The notes: generated by a model from the letters alone, not told the origin. A stretch of 64,000 nt of DNA from Paenarthrobacter histidinolovorans (GCF_014647595.1 NZ_BMPM01000002.1:248001-312000), one strand, 5' to 3'; shown: positions 53,867 to 62,915, counted from the first letter of the stretch. Numbers and translations are program-made.

Positions 53867-56530
53867 ATGGGTCCTCTGGGGGCCGGGAACAGTGGGGATG
53901 CGGGTCCTGAACCCGCTGATGCTCCCCGACGCCACAGCCTGGAACGCATCGAGAAAGTGGACGCAGTGGTTGTCGGATCGGGCTTCGGCGGCTCGGTAGC
54001 GGCCCTGCGGCTCGCCGAAGCCGGACAGTCCGTGGTAATCATGGAGCGCGGCAAACCGTACCCGCCCGGAAGTTTCGCCCGCACGCCGTCGGAGATGGGC
54101 AAGAACTTCTGGGACCCTGACCGCGGACTGTACGGCCTCTTCGATGCGTGGACCTTCCGCGGGACAGAGGGGCTGGTATCCAGCGGACTCGGCGGGGGCT
54201 CCCTCATCTACGCCAACGTGCTCTTGCGCAAGGACGAGAAGTGGTTCGTCAACGAATCCCCCATCCCAGGCGGCGGCTACGAGAACTGGCCGTTCACCCG
54301 GGCAGACCTCGACCCCTACTATGACGCCGCCGAAGCCATGCTCCAACCCGTCCCCTACCCCTACCAGGACACCGCCAAGACCATGGCCATGGAAAAGACG
54401 GCAAAGAACCTGGGCCTTTCCATCACGCGGCCACCCATCGCCGTCACCTTCTCCACGGAGCCAGGAGCGGCGCCACGCACCAACCAGGCGCTCCCACTCC
54501 CAAGCTACGGCAGCATCCACGGCCCCAACACTGTGCGCACAACCTGCACGCTCAGCGGCGAGTGCGACATCGGCTGCAACGCCGGCGCCAAAAACACCCT
54601 CGACCACAACTACCTCTCGGCGGCGGCCTCCAAAGGCGCCGATATCCGTACCTTCCACGACGTCCGCGGCATCGCGCCCCTGCCCCGGAACGGCGGCGGT
54701 TACGAACTCCGCTATGTCATCCACGAACCGGACCGTGGGGGCGGTCTGCTCACCGAACGCATCATCCATTGCCGCCGTCTCCTCCTGGGCGCAGGCACCT
54801 TTGGGACCAACTTCCTCCTGCTCCGCAACCACGGTTCACTGCCTGCGCTCAGTGACGCCTTGGGCACCCGCTTCAGCGGCAACGGCGACCTCCTGACCTT
54901 CATCATGGATGCCAAGACACCCCCGGCCAACGGCTCGCGGCCAGGAGTCAGGACGCTCTCCGGAAGCAAAGGACCGGTCATCACCACAGCGGTCAGGGTC
55001 CCGGATTCGAGCGACGACGACGGCGACGGCCGCGGCTACTACGTGGAGGACGCCGGGTATCCGGCCTTCATGAACTGGCTCATCGAGACGGCCCAGCTGA
55101 AGACCGCAGTAAAACGCACGGCGAAGGTGGCGGGCCAATTGTTTAAAGACAGGCTGTTCGACGCCGGCCGGTCCAACGTCTCCGCTGACCTCGCCGCCGC
55201 TTTGGGAGACGGCCGCCTCTCGTCCAGCTCTGTCCCCTTGCTCGGCATGGGCCGGGACATACCCGACGGTGTGATGACACTGCGCGAAGGCCGGCTCGCC
55301 ATCGCCTGGACCATGGCGACGTCCACCGAGTATTTCGGCCGCGTCCGCCAAACGATGTCGGACATCGCCAAAGACCTCGACGGCAACTTCATCGACAACC
55401 CACTCTGGTGGGCCAAACGCGTCATCACCGTCCATCCCATCGGTGGTGCACCCGCCGGGCGGCACCCCGGCGAAGCAGTGTGCGATTCATACGGGGAAGT
55501 CTTCGGCTACCCCGGGCTGTTCGTGGTGGATGGCGCTGCGATGCCAGGACCGGTGGGGGCCAACCCGTCACTGACCATCGCCGCCTTCGCTGAGCGCACG
55601 TGCGCCCACATCATCGAGGCCGCTGACAAAGCCCGCCACAGGGGCATCAGCCCCAGCGATGCGGTGACGGACCAGGCTGAGGCGGCGGGCGCCGTCGTCG
55701 ACGTCGGCAGACTGGCTCCGCGCGCTTTGGCCCCCGACGCCACCAAAGGCAAAGCCGCGCAGCCGGAACAGCCCGCGAGCGCTGTTGCCTCAGCGCCGGC
55801 CTTGGCGGCGCCCGGAACCCGCGGCCTGGGACTGCCAGCGAAGTCGACGCCGGAAGCGACCTCCGTTCGCTTCACCGAGCAGATGCATGGGTGGTTCAGC
55901 CCGGGAGTCACCGATCCGGAAAAAGGCCGCAGCCTGGGAAGGGATCGGTCCCGGCGGATCATGTTCGAGCTGACCATCACTGCCGAAGACATCGACCGGT
56001 TCGCGGCCGATCCCAAACATCCGGCCACGGCCGAAGGGTACGTGCTGGCGGACTATTTCGGCGGCAGGATGCCGGTGGAGCGTGGGTGGTTCAACCTGTT
56101 CGTCGCGGATGTTTCCGACGACGGCAGGCCCGCAAGGCGCATGCTGTACCGGTTGTGGCTGCGGGACCCGGGCGGGACGCCGTTCACATTCACGGGCCAT
56201 AAACTCATCCACAATGAAGCAGGATTCGATCTCTGGCCGGACACGACGACGCTCTACGCAACCATTGCCCGGGGCCATGTCCCGCCTCCCGAAAGCGACG
56301 CGCCCCCTGACGTTGAACCCGTAACCGCGCGGCAGGAGGGCACAGTGGGCGCCGGCATCCTCTTCATCCGTCCCCTGGACTTCGCGCGGCAACTGACCAC
56401 CTTCCGGGCCGAGGGACCCGCACCGGCCGCCGGACTGCTGACGTTCGGGAAGCTGTTTGGCGGCGAACTCTGGCAGGTCTACGGGCGGGCACCCCGGCGC
56501 GTCCCGTTTCCCTTCAAGCCGAAGCAATGA
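53867..56530 (+). CDS. GMC/cholesterol-oxidase-like flavoprotein with C-terminal accessory domain
   Basis: About 887 residues. Residues about 1-590 form an FAD-dependent GMC-type oxidoreductase: VVVGSGFGGSVAALRLAE (FAD), GLGGGSLIYANV, VHPIGGAPAG with the active-site His, and DGAAMPGPVGANPSLTIAA with the conserved Asn, as in cholesterol oxidase. No export signal is visible. A low-complexity Ala/Pro linker (about 600-660) leads to an extra domain (about 667-887) that is not part of known cholesterol oxidases. It appears to recur at the C-terminus of the patatin at 61412. It oxidises a hydroxyl group, probably on a sterol- or isoprenoid-like lipid (inference). ATG at 53867 has GAGAGGA 6 nt upstream, inside the palindrome TCCTCT-G-AGAGGA. 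First gene of a seven-gene operon. Confidence 0.87.
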   Translation: MGPLGAGNSGDAGPEPADAPRRHSLERIEKVDAVVVGSGFGGSVAALRLAEAGQSVVIMERGKPYPPGSFARTPSEMGKNFWDPDRGLYGLFDAWTFRGTEGLVSSGLGGGSLIYANVLLRKDEKWFVNESPIPGGGYENWPFTRADLDPYYDAAEAMLQPVPYPYQDTAKTMAMEKTAKNLGLSITRPPIAVTFSTEPGAAPRTNQALPLPSYGSIHGPNTVRTTCTLSGECDIGCNAGAKNTLDHNYLSAAASKGADIRTFHDVRGIAPLPRNGGGYELRYVIHEPDRGGGLLTERIIHCRRLLLGAGTFGTNFLLLRNHGSLPALSDALGTRFSGNGDLLTFIMDAKTPPANGSRPGVRTLSGSKGPVITTAVRVPDSSDDDGDGRGYYVEDAGYPAFMNWLIETAQLKTAVKRTAKVAGQLFKDRLFDAGRSNVSADLAAALGDGRLSSSSVPLLGMGRDIPDGVMTLREGRLAIAWTMATSTEYFGRVRQTMSDIAKDLDGNFIDNPLWWAKRVITVHPIGGAPAGRHPGEAVCDSYGEVFGYPGLFVVDGAAMPGPVGANPSLTIAAFAERTCAHIIEAADKARHRGISPSDAVTDQAEAAGAVVDVGRLAPRALAPDATKGKAAQPEQPASAVASAPALAAPGTRGLGLPAKSTPEATSVRFTEQMHGWFSPGVTDPEKGRSLGRDRSRRIMFELTITAEDIDRFAADPKHPATAEGYVLADYFGGRMPVERGWFNLFVADVSDDGRPARRMLYRLWLRDPGGTPFTFTGHKLIHNEAGFDLWPDTTTLYATIARGHVPPPESDAPPDVEPVTARQEGTVGAGILFIRPLDFARQLTTFRAEGPAPAAGLLTFGKLFGGELWQVYGRAPRRVPFPFKPKQ

Positions 56531-58512
56531 AGATTCGGGAGCTCGCCCAACAACACGCCGTCCTGGGCTTCACTCCCCGGACGGCGGTCCGATGGCTCTC
56601 GCCCATGTCGCTGGCGCGCACTGCCCTAAAGGTCATGGCTGCCACCGTATTCGCCGATTTTGGTGACAAGCGCGAGTTGGAGGGCAGCTTCCCCTCCGAC
56701 CCGCTGAGCCTGGACGAGCTTCCCGTGCCCGGCCAACCGGCGCAACCGACGGTGGCCATGCGCGGCCTGCCGGACCCCGGCGCGGAACCGGCACAAGAGA
56801 TCTGGCTCGATTTCACGGCAGACCTTGGCGACGGCTTCGATGCCACCTATACGGTGGCCTCACTGCTTGCCCAGGACAACCTCAGCGTTGGGGGGCTCGA
56901 CCTCCCCAGGGGCCGGCTCCTGGTACTGGGCGGTGACGAGGTCTACCCTGTGGCGTCCCCGGCAGCCTACGAGGACCGGATGGCAGGACCGTACCGGATG
57001 GCGTTGCCGGCGCGTATTGCGCTTCCTGCACGGGGCCAGGTCAACACCCCGGAGACTGGACCTGGAGGCCACAGCGCCCCGCTGAACGAGTCACCGATCC
57101 TGCTGGCCCTGCCCGGGAACCACGACTGGTACGACGGGTTGACCTCGTTCATCAGGATTTTTACCCGGCAACGTACCATCGGCCGTTGGCGGACCATGCA
57201 AACCCGCAGCTATTTCGCGGTGCGGCTTACAGGCCGGTCCCCGGGGCCCGGCTTCAGTGGCGCACCGGGTTGGTGGCTGCTGGGCCTGGACAGCCAACTG
57301 GGCCAGTACATTGACGAGCCCCAGTTGGACTACTTCTACCGAAATGTCACCTCGCAGCTCCAAGCCGGCGATGCGATCATCCTCTGCCTGGCTGCCCCCT
57401 TCTGGGTCAAGGGAAGCACTGGGTTCCGGCAAGCCAACTTCTTTGAGCAGGACTACCTGCGCCGTCGCTTCAATCCCGAAACGCAGCTGTTCGAAGCCAC
57501 CGGCGCCACTGTCCGGCTCTGGCTCAGCGGCGACCTCCACCACTACGCCCGCTACGAACAATGTGACACACCCGGAACGGATGAGGCTCCTGATCCGCGC
57601 AGAACCCAGATGATCACCTGCGGACTGGGCGGCGCCTACCTCTCAGAAACGCATTGGCTGCCGACGGAGATAACGTTGCCGCCCCACTCGACGGCAACGG
57701 CCACGGCAACCCCGTCCAACCACGACCCCGGAACCACGACCAACGAACGGCGCTTCGCCCTCATGCCCGCAACGTTTCCCGGCCAAGGCAACTCCCGGCT
57801 GCTCGGGCCGCAACTGGCAAACCCTTTCTCACAGTTCTGGCTTCCCGTCCGCAACCCCGGCCTTGGTACATCTCTCGGGCTCGTTCACGTGGTCGCGGCC
57901 CTCACTATCTGGACTGTTTTCAGTGCGTTCCTTGGCGAATCGTTCATCGCAAGCCTGCGCATCATGCGGCAAGGCAACACCGTCCTTCTACTGACCGCCC
58001 TGGTTTTCAGCCTGCCCGTCGTGCTGGCCGTGTTCGCCGTGGCAACCCGCGTCCTCGGATTGGCGGCCAAAGGCGTGGCCGTGTTCATCCGCGGTGCCCT
58101 GTACCAGTTGTCCGCGCTGGCGCTCAGTGCCGCCGTCGTGGTGCTGCTCCCCTGGCCAGTGGATTGGCCCGCCGCCCCCATCCTGCTGCTGGTTCTCATA
58201 CTCGTTTACCTGGGTGGCTGGGCACTCGGCAGCGAGGCGTTCGCCTTGTTCATTCTCGCGACGCCCACAGGCGAGGTGTCTTCCTGGAAAATGTCCGGCC
58301 AGGCCATCGAGGACCACAAGGGATTCCTCCGGATACGTCTTGCCGCAGACGGCTCCTTGACCGTCTACCCGCTGATGGTGGACACAGTCTGCCGTGACTG
58401 GCAGTTGGACAGCAACGACGACGGCGTGAGGCTGGTGCCGGCAACCGGCCCCCTGGCCGTGCGGCTGCTTGAGGAACCCATCACCATCGCACGGAAAGGC
58501 ACCCCGCCATGA
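56527..58512 (+). CDS. Calcineurin-like metallophosphoesterase with C-terminal membrane domain
   Basis: A 661-residue protein. The N-terminal ~420 residues carry metallophosphoesterase motifs: DLGDG (about 99-103), GGDEVYP (135-141), GNHDWYD (197-203) and SGDLHHYARY (334-343), giving a dinuclear metal site. The first motif is not the usual DxH. From about residue 445 several hydrophobic segments follow (LVHVVAALTIWTVF, VLLLTALVFSLPVVL, ALALSAAVVVLL, ILLLVLILVYLGGWAL), so the catalytic domain is tethered to the membrane. A soluble tail ends the protein. It overlaps the GMC gene and the next gene by 4 nt each. Substrate unknown; a phosphorylated lipid is an inference. Confidence 0.85.
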   Translation: MKIRELAQQHAVLGFTPRTAVRWLSPMSLARTALKVMAATVFADFGDKRELEGSFPSDPLSLDELPVPGQPAQPTVAMRGLPDPGAEPAQEIWLDFTADLGDGFDATYTVASLLAQDNLSVGGLDLPRGRLLVLGGDEVYPVASPAAYEDRMAGPYRMALPARIALPARGQVNTPETGPGGHSAPLNESPILLALPGNHDWYDGLTSFIRIFTRQRTIGRWRTMQTRSYFAVRLTGRSPGPGFSGAPGWWLLGLDSQLGQYIDEPQLDYFYRNVTSQLQAGDAIILCLAAPFWVKGSTGFRQANFFEQDYLRRRFNPETQLFEATGATVRLWLSGDLHHYARYEQCDTPGTDEAPDPRRTQMITCGLGGAYLSETHWLPTEITLPPHSTATATATPSNHDPGTTTNERRFALMPATFPGQGNSRLLGPQLANPFSQFWLPVRNPGLGTSLGLVHVVAALTIWTVFSAFLGESFIASLRIMRQGNTVLLLTALVFSLPVVLAVFAVATRVLGLAAKGVAVFIRGALYQLSALALSAAVVVLLPWPVDWPAAPILLLVLILVYLGGWALGSEAFALFILATPTGEVSSWKMSGQAIEDHKGFLRIRLAADGSLTVYPLMVDTVCRDWQLDSNDDGVRLVPATGPLAVRLLEEPITIARKGTPP

Positions 58513-59564
58513 TCATCACCCGTGCCGAGCACCGGACCGAGGTCATCCCGTTCCGCGCCCGGGACAACACTCCACTCAGCCTGGTCCATGTGACCTCGCC
58601 CGTGGACCCCGTCAAGGGGCCCGTGCTCCTGGTCCACGGCTCCGGCGTCAGGGCAGAACTGTTCAGGCCACCGGTCAGGACCACCATCGTGGACGTACTC
58701 CTCGAGGACGGCTGGGACGTGTGGATGCTGAACTGGCGGGCATCCATCGACCTCGATCCCCTGTCCTGGACCCTTGCCGACGCCGCAGTGTACGACCATC
58801 CCGCCGCCGTCGAGCACGTCCTCAACGCGACTGGAGCCGAAACGATCAAGGCCGTGATCCACTGCCAAGGCTCGACGTCGTTCACCATGTCCGCCGTCGC
58901 CGGACTGCTGCCGCAGGTGGACACCATCGTCTCGAACGCAGTGTCCCTGCACCCAGTGGTCCCCGCCTTCTCACGGCTCAAAATCGACTACCTGACGCCG
59001 GTAGTGAAGGTCTTCACTCCCTACCTGTCCCCCGCCTGGGGGTACAAATCGCAAGGTTACTTCACCCGGGCCATCCGCGGCCTGGTCAAAGCCACCCATC
59101 ACGAGTGCGATAACACGGTCTGCAAAATGGTCAGCTTCACCTACGGCAGCGGACGGCCGGCGCTCTGGTCCCACGAAAACCTCGACGACCCAACCCATCA
59201 ATGGCTCAGCGGCGAGTTCGCGGAGGTTCCTGTGACGTTCTTCGAAGAGATGGGCCGCAGCATCAAAGCCGGGCACATGGTAGCCGCCGGCAACCACGCC
59301 GAACTCCCCGACAACCTTGTGGCGGAAGCTCCGCAAACAGACGCCCGGTTCGCCTTCATAGCCGGCCTGGACAACCACTGTTTCCTTCCCGAAAGCCAGC
59401 AGCGCAGCTACAACTTCTTCCAGCATCACCGTCCCGGCAAAGACTCGCTCCATCTCATCCCCGCATATGGCCACCTTGATGTCTTCTTCGGCGACCATGC
59501 CTGGCGGGACACGTTCCCCGTCATCCTCCAGGAGCTGAACGGAACCAAGGAGCCGAACACATGA
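58509..59564 (+). CDS. Alpha/beta hydrolase with Cys in the nucleophile elbow
   Basis: A 351-residue alpha/beta-hydrolase-fold protein. The oxyanion/strand-3 region is VLLVHGSGVRAE. The nucleophile elbow reads VIHCQGST with C119 at the position normally held by Ser, recalling PhaC-type GxCxG enzymes. The likely Asp is in GLDNHCF and the likely His in AYGHLDVFFG, so the triad would be Cys-Asp-His. It could be an acyltransferase, thioesterase or esterase acting on the product of the GMC oxidase. Overlaps both neighbours by 4 nt. Confidence 0.86.
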   Translation: MIITRAEHRTEVIPFRARDNTPLSLVHVTSPVDPVKGPVLLVHGSGVRAELFRPPVRTTIVDVLLEDGWDVWMLNWRASIDLDPLSWTLADAAVYDHPAAVEHVLNATGAETIKAVIHCQGSTSFTMSAVAGLLPQVDTIVSNAVSLHPVVPAFSRLKIDYLTPVVKVFTPYLSPAWGYKSQGYFTRAIRGLVKATHHECDNTVCKMVSFTYGSGRPALWSHENLDDPTHQWLSGEFAEVPVTFFEEMGRSIKAGHMVAAGNHAELPDNLVAEAPQTDARFAFIAGLDNHCFLPESQQRSYNFFQHHRPGKDSLHLIPAYGHLDVFFGDHAWRDTFPVILQELNGTKEPNT

Positions 59565-60529
59565 AAACCCTCACCCAGCTGGTCACCCCCCTGCTTAAGC
59601 TCATGCCCTCACCGGTTCCCCGCAGACAGGAACGCCTTCGCGGCCAGCACGCCTTCGCCGACGGAATCAAATACGTAATGCCGGTCAATTCCGACGACTC
59701 ACCCGTGCTCATGGCAGCTTTCCCCATCAACAAACGCGCGGCGGCCGCGATACTGCCGGGCTCGGAGCTACGGCCATTCACTCTGGGCGGCAAAGGCCTG
59801 CTGGTTGTCACGGTGGTCAACTACAAATCCACGGACATCGGCAAGTACATCGAATATTCCCTGGCCATCGCCATCACCCATGGCAGCCGACCCGCACCGC
59901 CCATCCTCCCGCTGCTGTTCCAGAAGACGTTCAAGCTGGGCCAGTTCGTGGTGGACCTGCCCGTCAGCACGGAAGTCTCGGTCAAGGGCGGCAAAGGAAT
60001 CTGGGGCATGCCCAAACACCAGGCCAACCTCGACTTCGTCGTCACGGACTCCTCCGTGTCCGCGCTCTACGACAAAGACGGCAAGCTGGGGTGTTACATC
60101 GAAATAGAGCGGCCCGAGCCTCTGGCGCTGCCTCTGAAACTCGCTGCATCAAATTACTGCGTCTTCCGGAACATGCTGTGGAAATCCGACATCTACTTCG
60201 AAGCCACAGGGGACATCGCCCTCGGAGCGCAAGCCAAGGCGCGTCTCATCCTCGGTGACGTTCCCGACGTCGAGCCCTTGAAAGAACTGCAGGTGGAAAG
60301 CAAACCCGTCTTCACAGCCTGGCTGCCCCAAGCCCACGGCATCCTGGACGACCACTACGAAGCCTGGTTTCTCACCGCACCCAGCCCATTGGAGGCGGTG
60401 GCCCTGCAAGGCGGCGACATGCTGGACAGTGTCACGGAGCTCGGTCAGGGCCAGGAATGGCTCGCGCCCCCGGACCGCAGCAGAATACCGGGCGCCGCGA
60501 CAAACCCAAGTCCCGGCGGCACACCATGA
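59561..60529 (+). CDS. Acetoacetate-decarboxylase-family protein
   Basis: A 322-residue protein of the ADC-like fold. The active-site segment GKGIWGMPKH (about 144-153) aligns with the FPKK segment of acetoacetate decarboxylase: the Schiff-base Lys is kept (K152) and the second Lys is His. Other conserved points are VVTVVNYKSTDIG and ARLILGDVPD. A beta-keto acid decarboxylase or aldolase-dehydratase is possible; the former would fit the product of an oxidase working on a beta-hydroxy acid (inference). Overlaps both neighbours by 4 nt. Confidence 0.86.
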   Translation: MKTLTQLVTPLLKLMPSPVPRRQERLRGQHAFADGIKYVMPVNSDDSPVLMAAFPINKRAAAAILPGSELRPFTLGGKGLLVVTVVNYKSTDIGKYIEYSLAIAITHGSRPAPPILPLLFQKTFKLGQFVVDLPVSTEVSVKGGKGIWGMPKHQANLDFVVTDSSVSALYDKDGKLGCYIEIERPEPLALPLKLAASNYCVFRNMLWKSDIYFEATGDIALGAQAKARLILGDVPDVEPLKELQVESKPVFTAWLPQAHGILDDHYEAWFLTAPSPLEAVALQGGDMLDSVTELGQGQEWLAPPDRSRIPGAATNPSPGGTP

Positions 60530-61008
60530 ACTGGCTCCTCCTGATCAACGCCCTCTACTTCCTCTTCGGCGCCACCATGTACGTCGGCACCATGTGGGTC
60601 CTCAAGTTCTTCCTCTACCCAACCTGGCGCTCGCTGGCACGGGACAACGTGGACATGCATTTCGGCATCCCCACCCGCGCAGCCACCAAGTTCTTCACCG
60701 TCGTGGTGCCCGTCATGTTTATCTCCGGAGGGGTCCTGGTGTGGACCGAATGGGGAACCAACCGTGTCATCTTCGCCATCATCTGCCTGGCAGGAATCAT
60801 TGCGCTGACCGTTGTCGGGCAAGGCATCATCATTCCCATCAATGTGAAGATCCGCGGCGGCGACTTCGCAGATGGCACCGAACTCCGGTCCCTGCTCAAA
60901 CGGTGGATGATGCTTAACGACATCCGCTTCTACGTCTCCACCCTGACCTGGGCCTCGATGGTGTGGCTTCTTGTTGACCGCGGCCGGCTGCTGGAGTCCT
61001 TCACATGA
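60526..61008 (+). CDS. Small membrane protein (DUF1772/DUF2269-like)
   Basis: A 160-residue protein with about four hydrophobic segments (near 3-25, 55-75, 80-103, 135-155) and the NALYFLFGATMYVGTMW start. It looks like the small integral membrane proteins of the DUF1772/DUF2269 type, but I am not certain of the family. ATG at 60526 overlaps the previous stop (ATGA); an upstream extension at 60457 belongs to the other frame of the decarboxylase gene. Probably the membrane partner of the operon enzymes. Confidence 0.75.
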   Translation: MNWLLLINALYFLFGATMYVGTMWVLKFFLYPTWRSLARDNVDMHFGIPTRAATKFFTVVVPVMFISGGVLVWTEWGTNRVIFAIICLAGIIALTVVGQGIIIPINVKIRGGDFADGTELRSLLKRWMMLNDIRFYVSTLTWASMVWLLVDRGRLLESFT

Positions 61009-61415
61009 CTGATCCCCTCCGTGCGGTCCTCACGGTCATTGCCGCCATCACTGTCCTCACCGGGGCCGCGCAGCTGCCCTTCGGCGGTCCCATCCTGAAA
61101 ATACTCGGCTCCGAAAACACCGCCACAACCCGCCAGCTGTTCGGCACGGTAGGCATGTTCATGGTGGTGGTGGGCGGACTGCTCCTCCACACCCTCATCA
61201 ACGGCTCCTCCCCCGAAGTGCTCCTATGGTCCGGACTGCAGAAAGCCGGAGCCTTCGGAGCGGTGGGCATCGGGGTGATGAACGGGGTATTTTCTCCACT
61301 CGCGCTCTGGGTCGCCTTCTTTGACCTCGCGACGGCGGTACTCCTCTTCATCTACTGGCGCAGGATCCGTGTCCCGGCAACAAGCCCGGGGTTGGCCGGG
61401 GAAACAACACCGTGA
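61005..61415 (+). CDS. Small four-helix membrane protein
   Basis: A 136-residue protein with four predicted TM helices (about 7-24, 43-62, 73-94, 98-117) and a short polar tail. No family was recognised with confidence; related small membrane proteins are often annotated only as hypothetical or DUF4345-like. Overlaps both neighbours by 4 nt (ATGA/GTGA), so it belongs to the operon. Confidence 0.72.
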   Translation: MTDPLRAVLTVIAAITVLTGAAQLPFGGPILKILGSENTATTRQLFGTVGMFMVVVGGLLLHTLINGSSPEVLLWSGLQKAGAFGAVGIGVMNGVFSPLALWVAFFDLATAVLLFIYWRRIRVPATSPGLAGETTP

Positions 61416-62755
61416 AACGCTCCCTGGTCCTCGCCGGCGGTGGGATGCGTGTGGCATGGCAATCAGGCGTGGTCAAAGCGCTCGCCGAGGAAGGCTTCGA
61501 ATTCCAGCACATTGATGGCACGTCCGGAGGCATCCTGACCGCCGGAATGATGCTGTCCGGCCTTTCCGCCCAGGAGATGTGCAGCCGCTGGTCCAGTGTG
61601 GACGTCAAAGACTTCAGCTCGGCCCTGCCCTTTGCCGATTACGTCAGAGGGCCGTGGTCCCTCCCGGCGCTGGGGGACGCAGACGGCATCCTCACCAGGA
61701 TCTTCCCCGCCCTCGGCATCAGCGCCGAAAGCATCCGTGATCGCGCGGCCGGTCCGGACGCCGTCCAAGGTTCCTTCAACGTAGTGGAGTTCACCTCGAA
61801 ACAATGCCATGCCATCGATGCCGCGCACATTGACGCTGAACTGATGGCGGCCGGGATGTCGTTGCCCATCTTCCTCAAGCCGCTGCGTCGTGACGGAAAA
61901 ATCTGGACGGATGCCGTGTGGATCCGGGATGCCAACATCGGCGAATCCTTGAGGCGGGGCGCAGAGGAAATCTGGCTGATCTGGTGCATCGGCAACTCAC
62001 CATATTGGGGTGACGGGCCGCTGGAACAATACGTCCACATGATCGAGATGAGTGCCATGGGCGCCCTCCTGGCCGACTTTGAAGCTGCCGCCGCCGCAGG
62101 ACGCGAATTCGTGCTGCACGTCATCCGGCCCGAGCACCCATTGCCGCTGGATCCCGAGTTTTATCTGGGCCGGATCGACGCCGACACGCTGATCGGCATG
62201 GGGTACCGCGATGCCCGGGCGTACATCGAGACCATGTCACCGGCCGGACTCGCTAAGGACCCCCTCTGCACGGCGATGACCGAACCCGCGCCGGGTGTTC
62301 GTTTCATCGATGTTCTACACGGGGAACTGGACGGTGTACCGCTGACGTTCCGGGCCGCCGTCGTGATGCCATCGCAGCCCGGGAGCGGGCCCGCGCAGCT
62401 CAGCGGCTATCTGGACCACCCGCCGTGGGGACGCGTCTTCCTGGCGGGCGGTCATGTGGAGACCGTTGGGGACGAGATCACCTATCGCTTCCGCATTCGA
62501 CTGGACGGTGGGTGGCAGGAAGCGGCCGTCACCCGGACCCTCCACAACGACCCAGGAGCCGATGCGTGGACGGACACCCGGAGCGCCCGGCTTCGCCTAG
62601 GCGACCACGTGGTGGATCTCACCATGGACCTGGGCGATGTTGCCGGCCTTTTGGCTTCCGTTGAACCCGTGGGCGCCCATGGTTTGGCCGGGCGCGCACA
62701 AGCAGTAGCCCGCTTCACAACCAACGGATTCCGCGAACTCTTGCGCCGATACTAG
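61412..62755 (+). CDS. Patatin-like phospholipase with C-terminal accessory domain
   Basis: A 447-residue protein. The patatin domain (about 1-285) has the oxyanion loop AGGGMRVAWQSGV, the nucleophile elbow GTSGG (Ser about 38) and a candidate catalytic Asp in TDAVWIRDANIG (the usual DGG/DGA is DAV). The last ~150 residues (about 296-447) are a separate domain that seems homologous to the C-terminus of the GMC protein: VRFIDVLHG and TLHNDPGADAWTDT match VRFTEQMHG and LIHNEAGFDLWPDT. GTG start overlaps the previous stop. Acyl-ester hydrolysis of lipids is the expected reaction. Last gene of the operon. Confidence 0.86.
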   Translation: MKRSLVLAGGGMRVAWQSGVVKALAEEGFEFQHIDGTSGGILTAGMMLSGLSAQEMCSRWSSVDVKDFSSALPFADYVRGPWSLPALGDADGILTRIFPALGISAESIRDRAAGPDAVQGSFNVVEFTSKQCHAIDAAHIDAELMAAGMSLPIFLKPLRRDGKIWTDAVWIRDANIGESLRRGAEEIWLIWCIGNSPYWGDGPLEQYVHMIEMSAMGALLADFEAAAAAGREFVLHVIRPEHPLPLDPEFYLGRIDADTLIGMGYRDARAYIETMSPAGLAKDPLCTAMTEPAPGVRFIDVLHGELDGVPLTFRAAVVMPSQPGSGPAQLSGYLDHPPWGRVFLAGGHVETVGDEITYRFRIRLDGGWQEAAVTRTLHNDPGADAWTDTRSARLRLGDHVVDLTMDLGDVAGLLASVEPVGAHGLAGRAQAVARFTTNGFRELLRRY

Positions 62756-62915
62756 CCGCCGCCCGGCCCCAATGTGATGCACGTTATTACCGGCGGGTAA
62801 ACGGCACGCTACGAATGCGCCAAAGATGGCAACAGCGGCGAAACACCTGCGAAAAACCGGCATCCTACGCTGATGAACAACAGCACCAAACAGGTCATCA
62901 GCGAAAGGGCCAACC

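Noticed and set aside
53867..62755. Anti-phage defence (CBASS-type) reading because of the patatin
   Set aside because: No CD-NTase, no sensor and no toxin-like partner is present. The neighbours are metabolic enzymes, and the nucleotide cyclase at 8965 is class III and 45 kb away.
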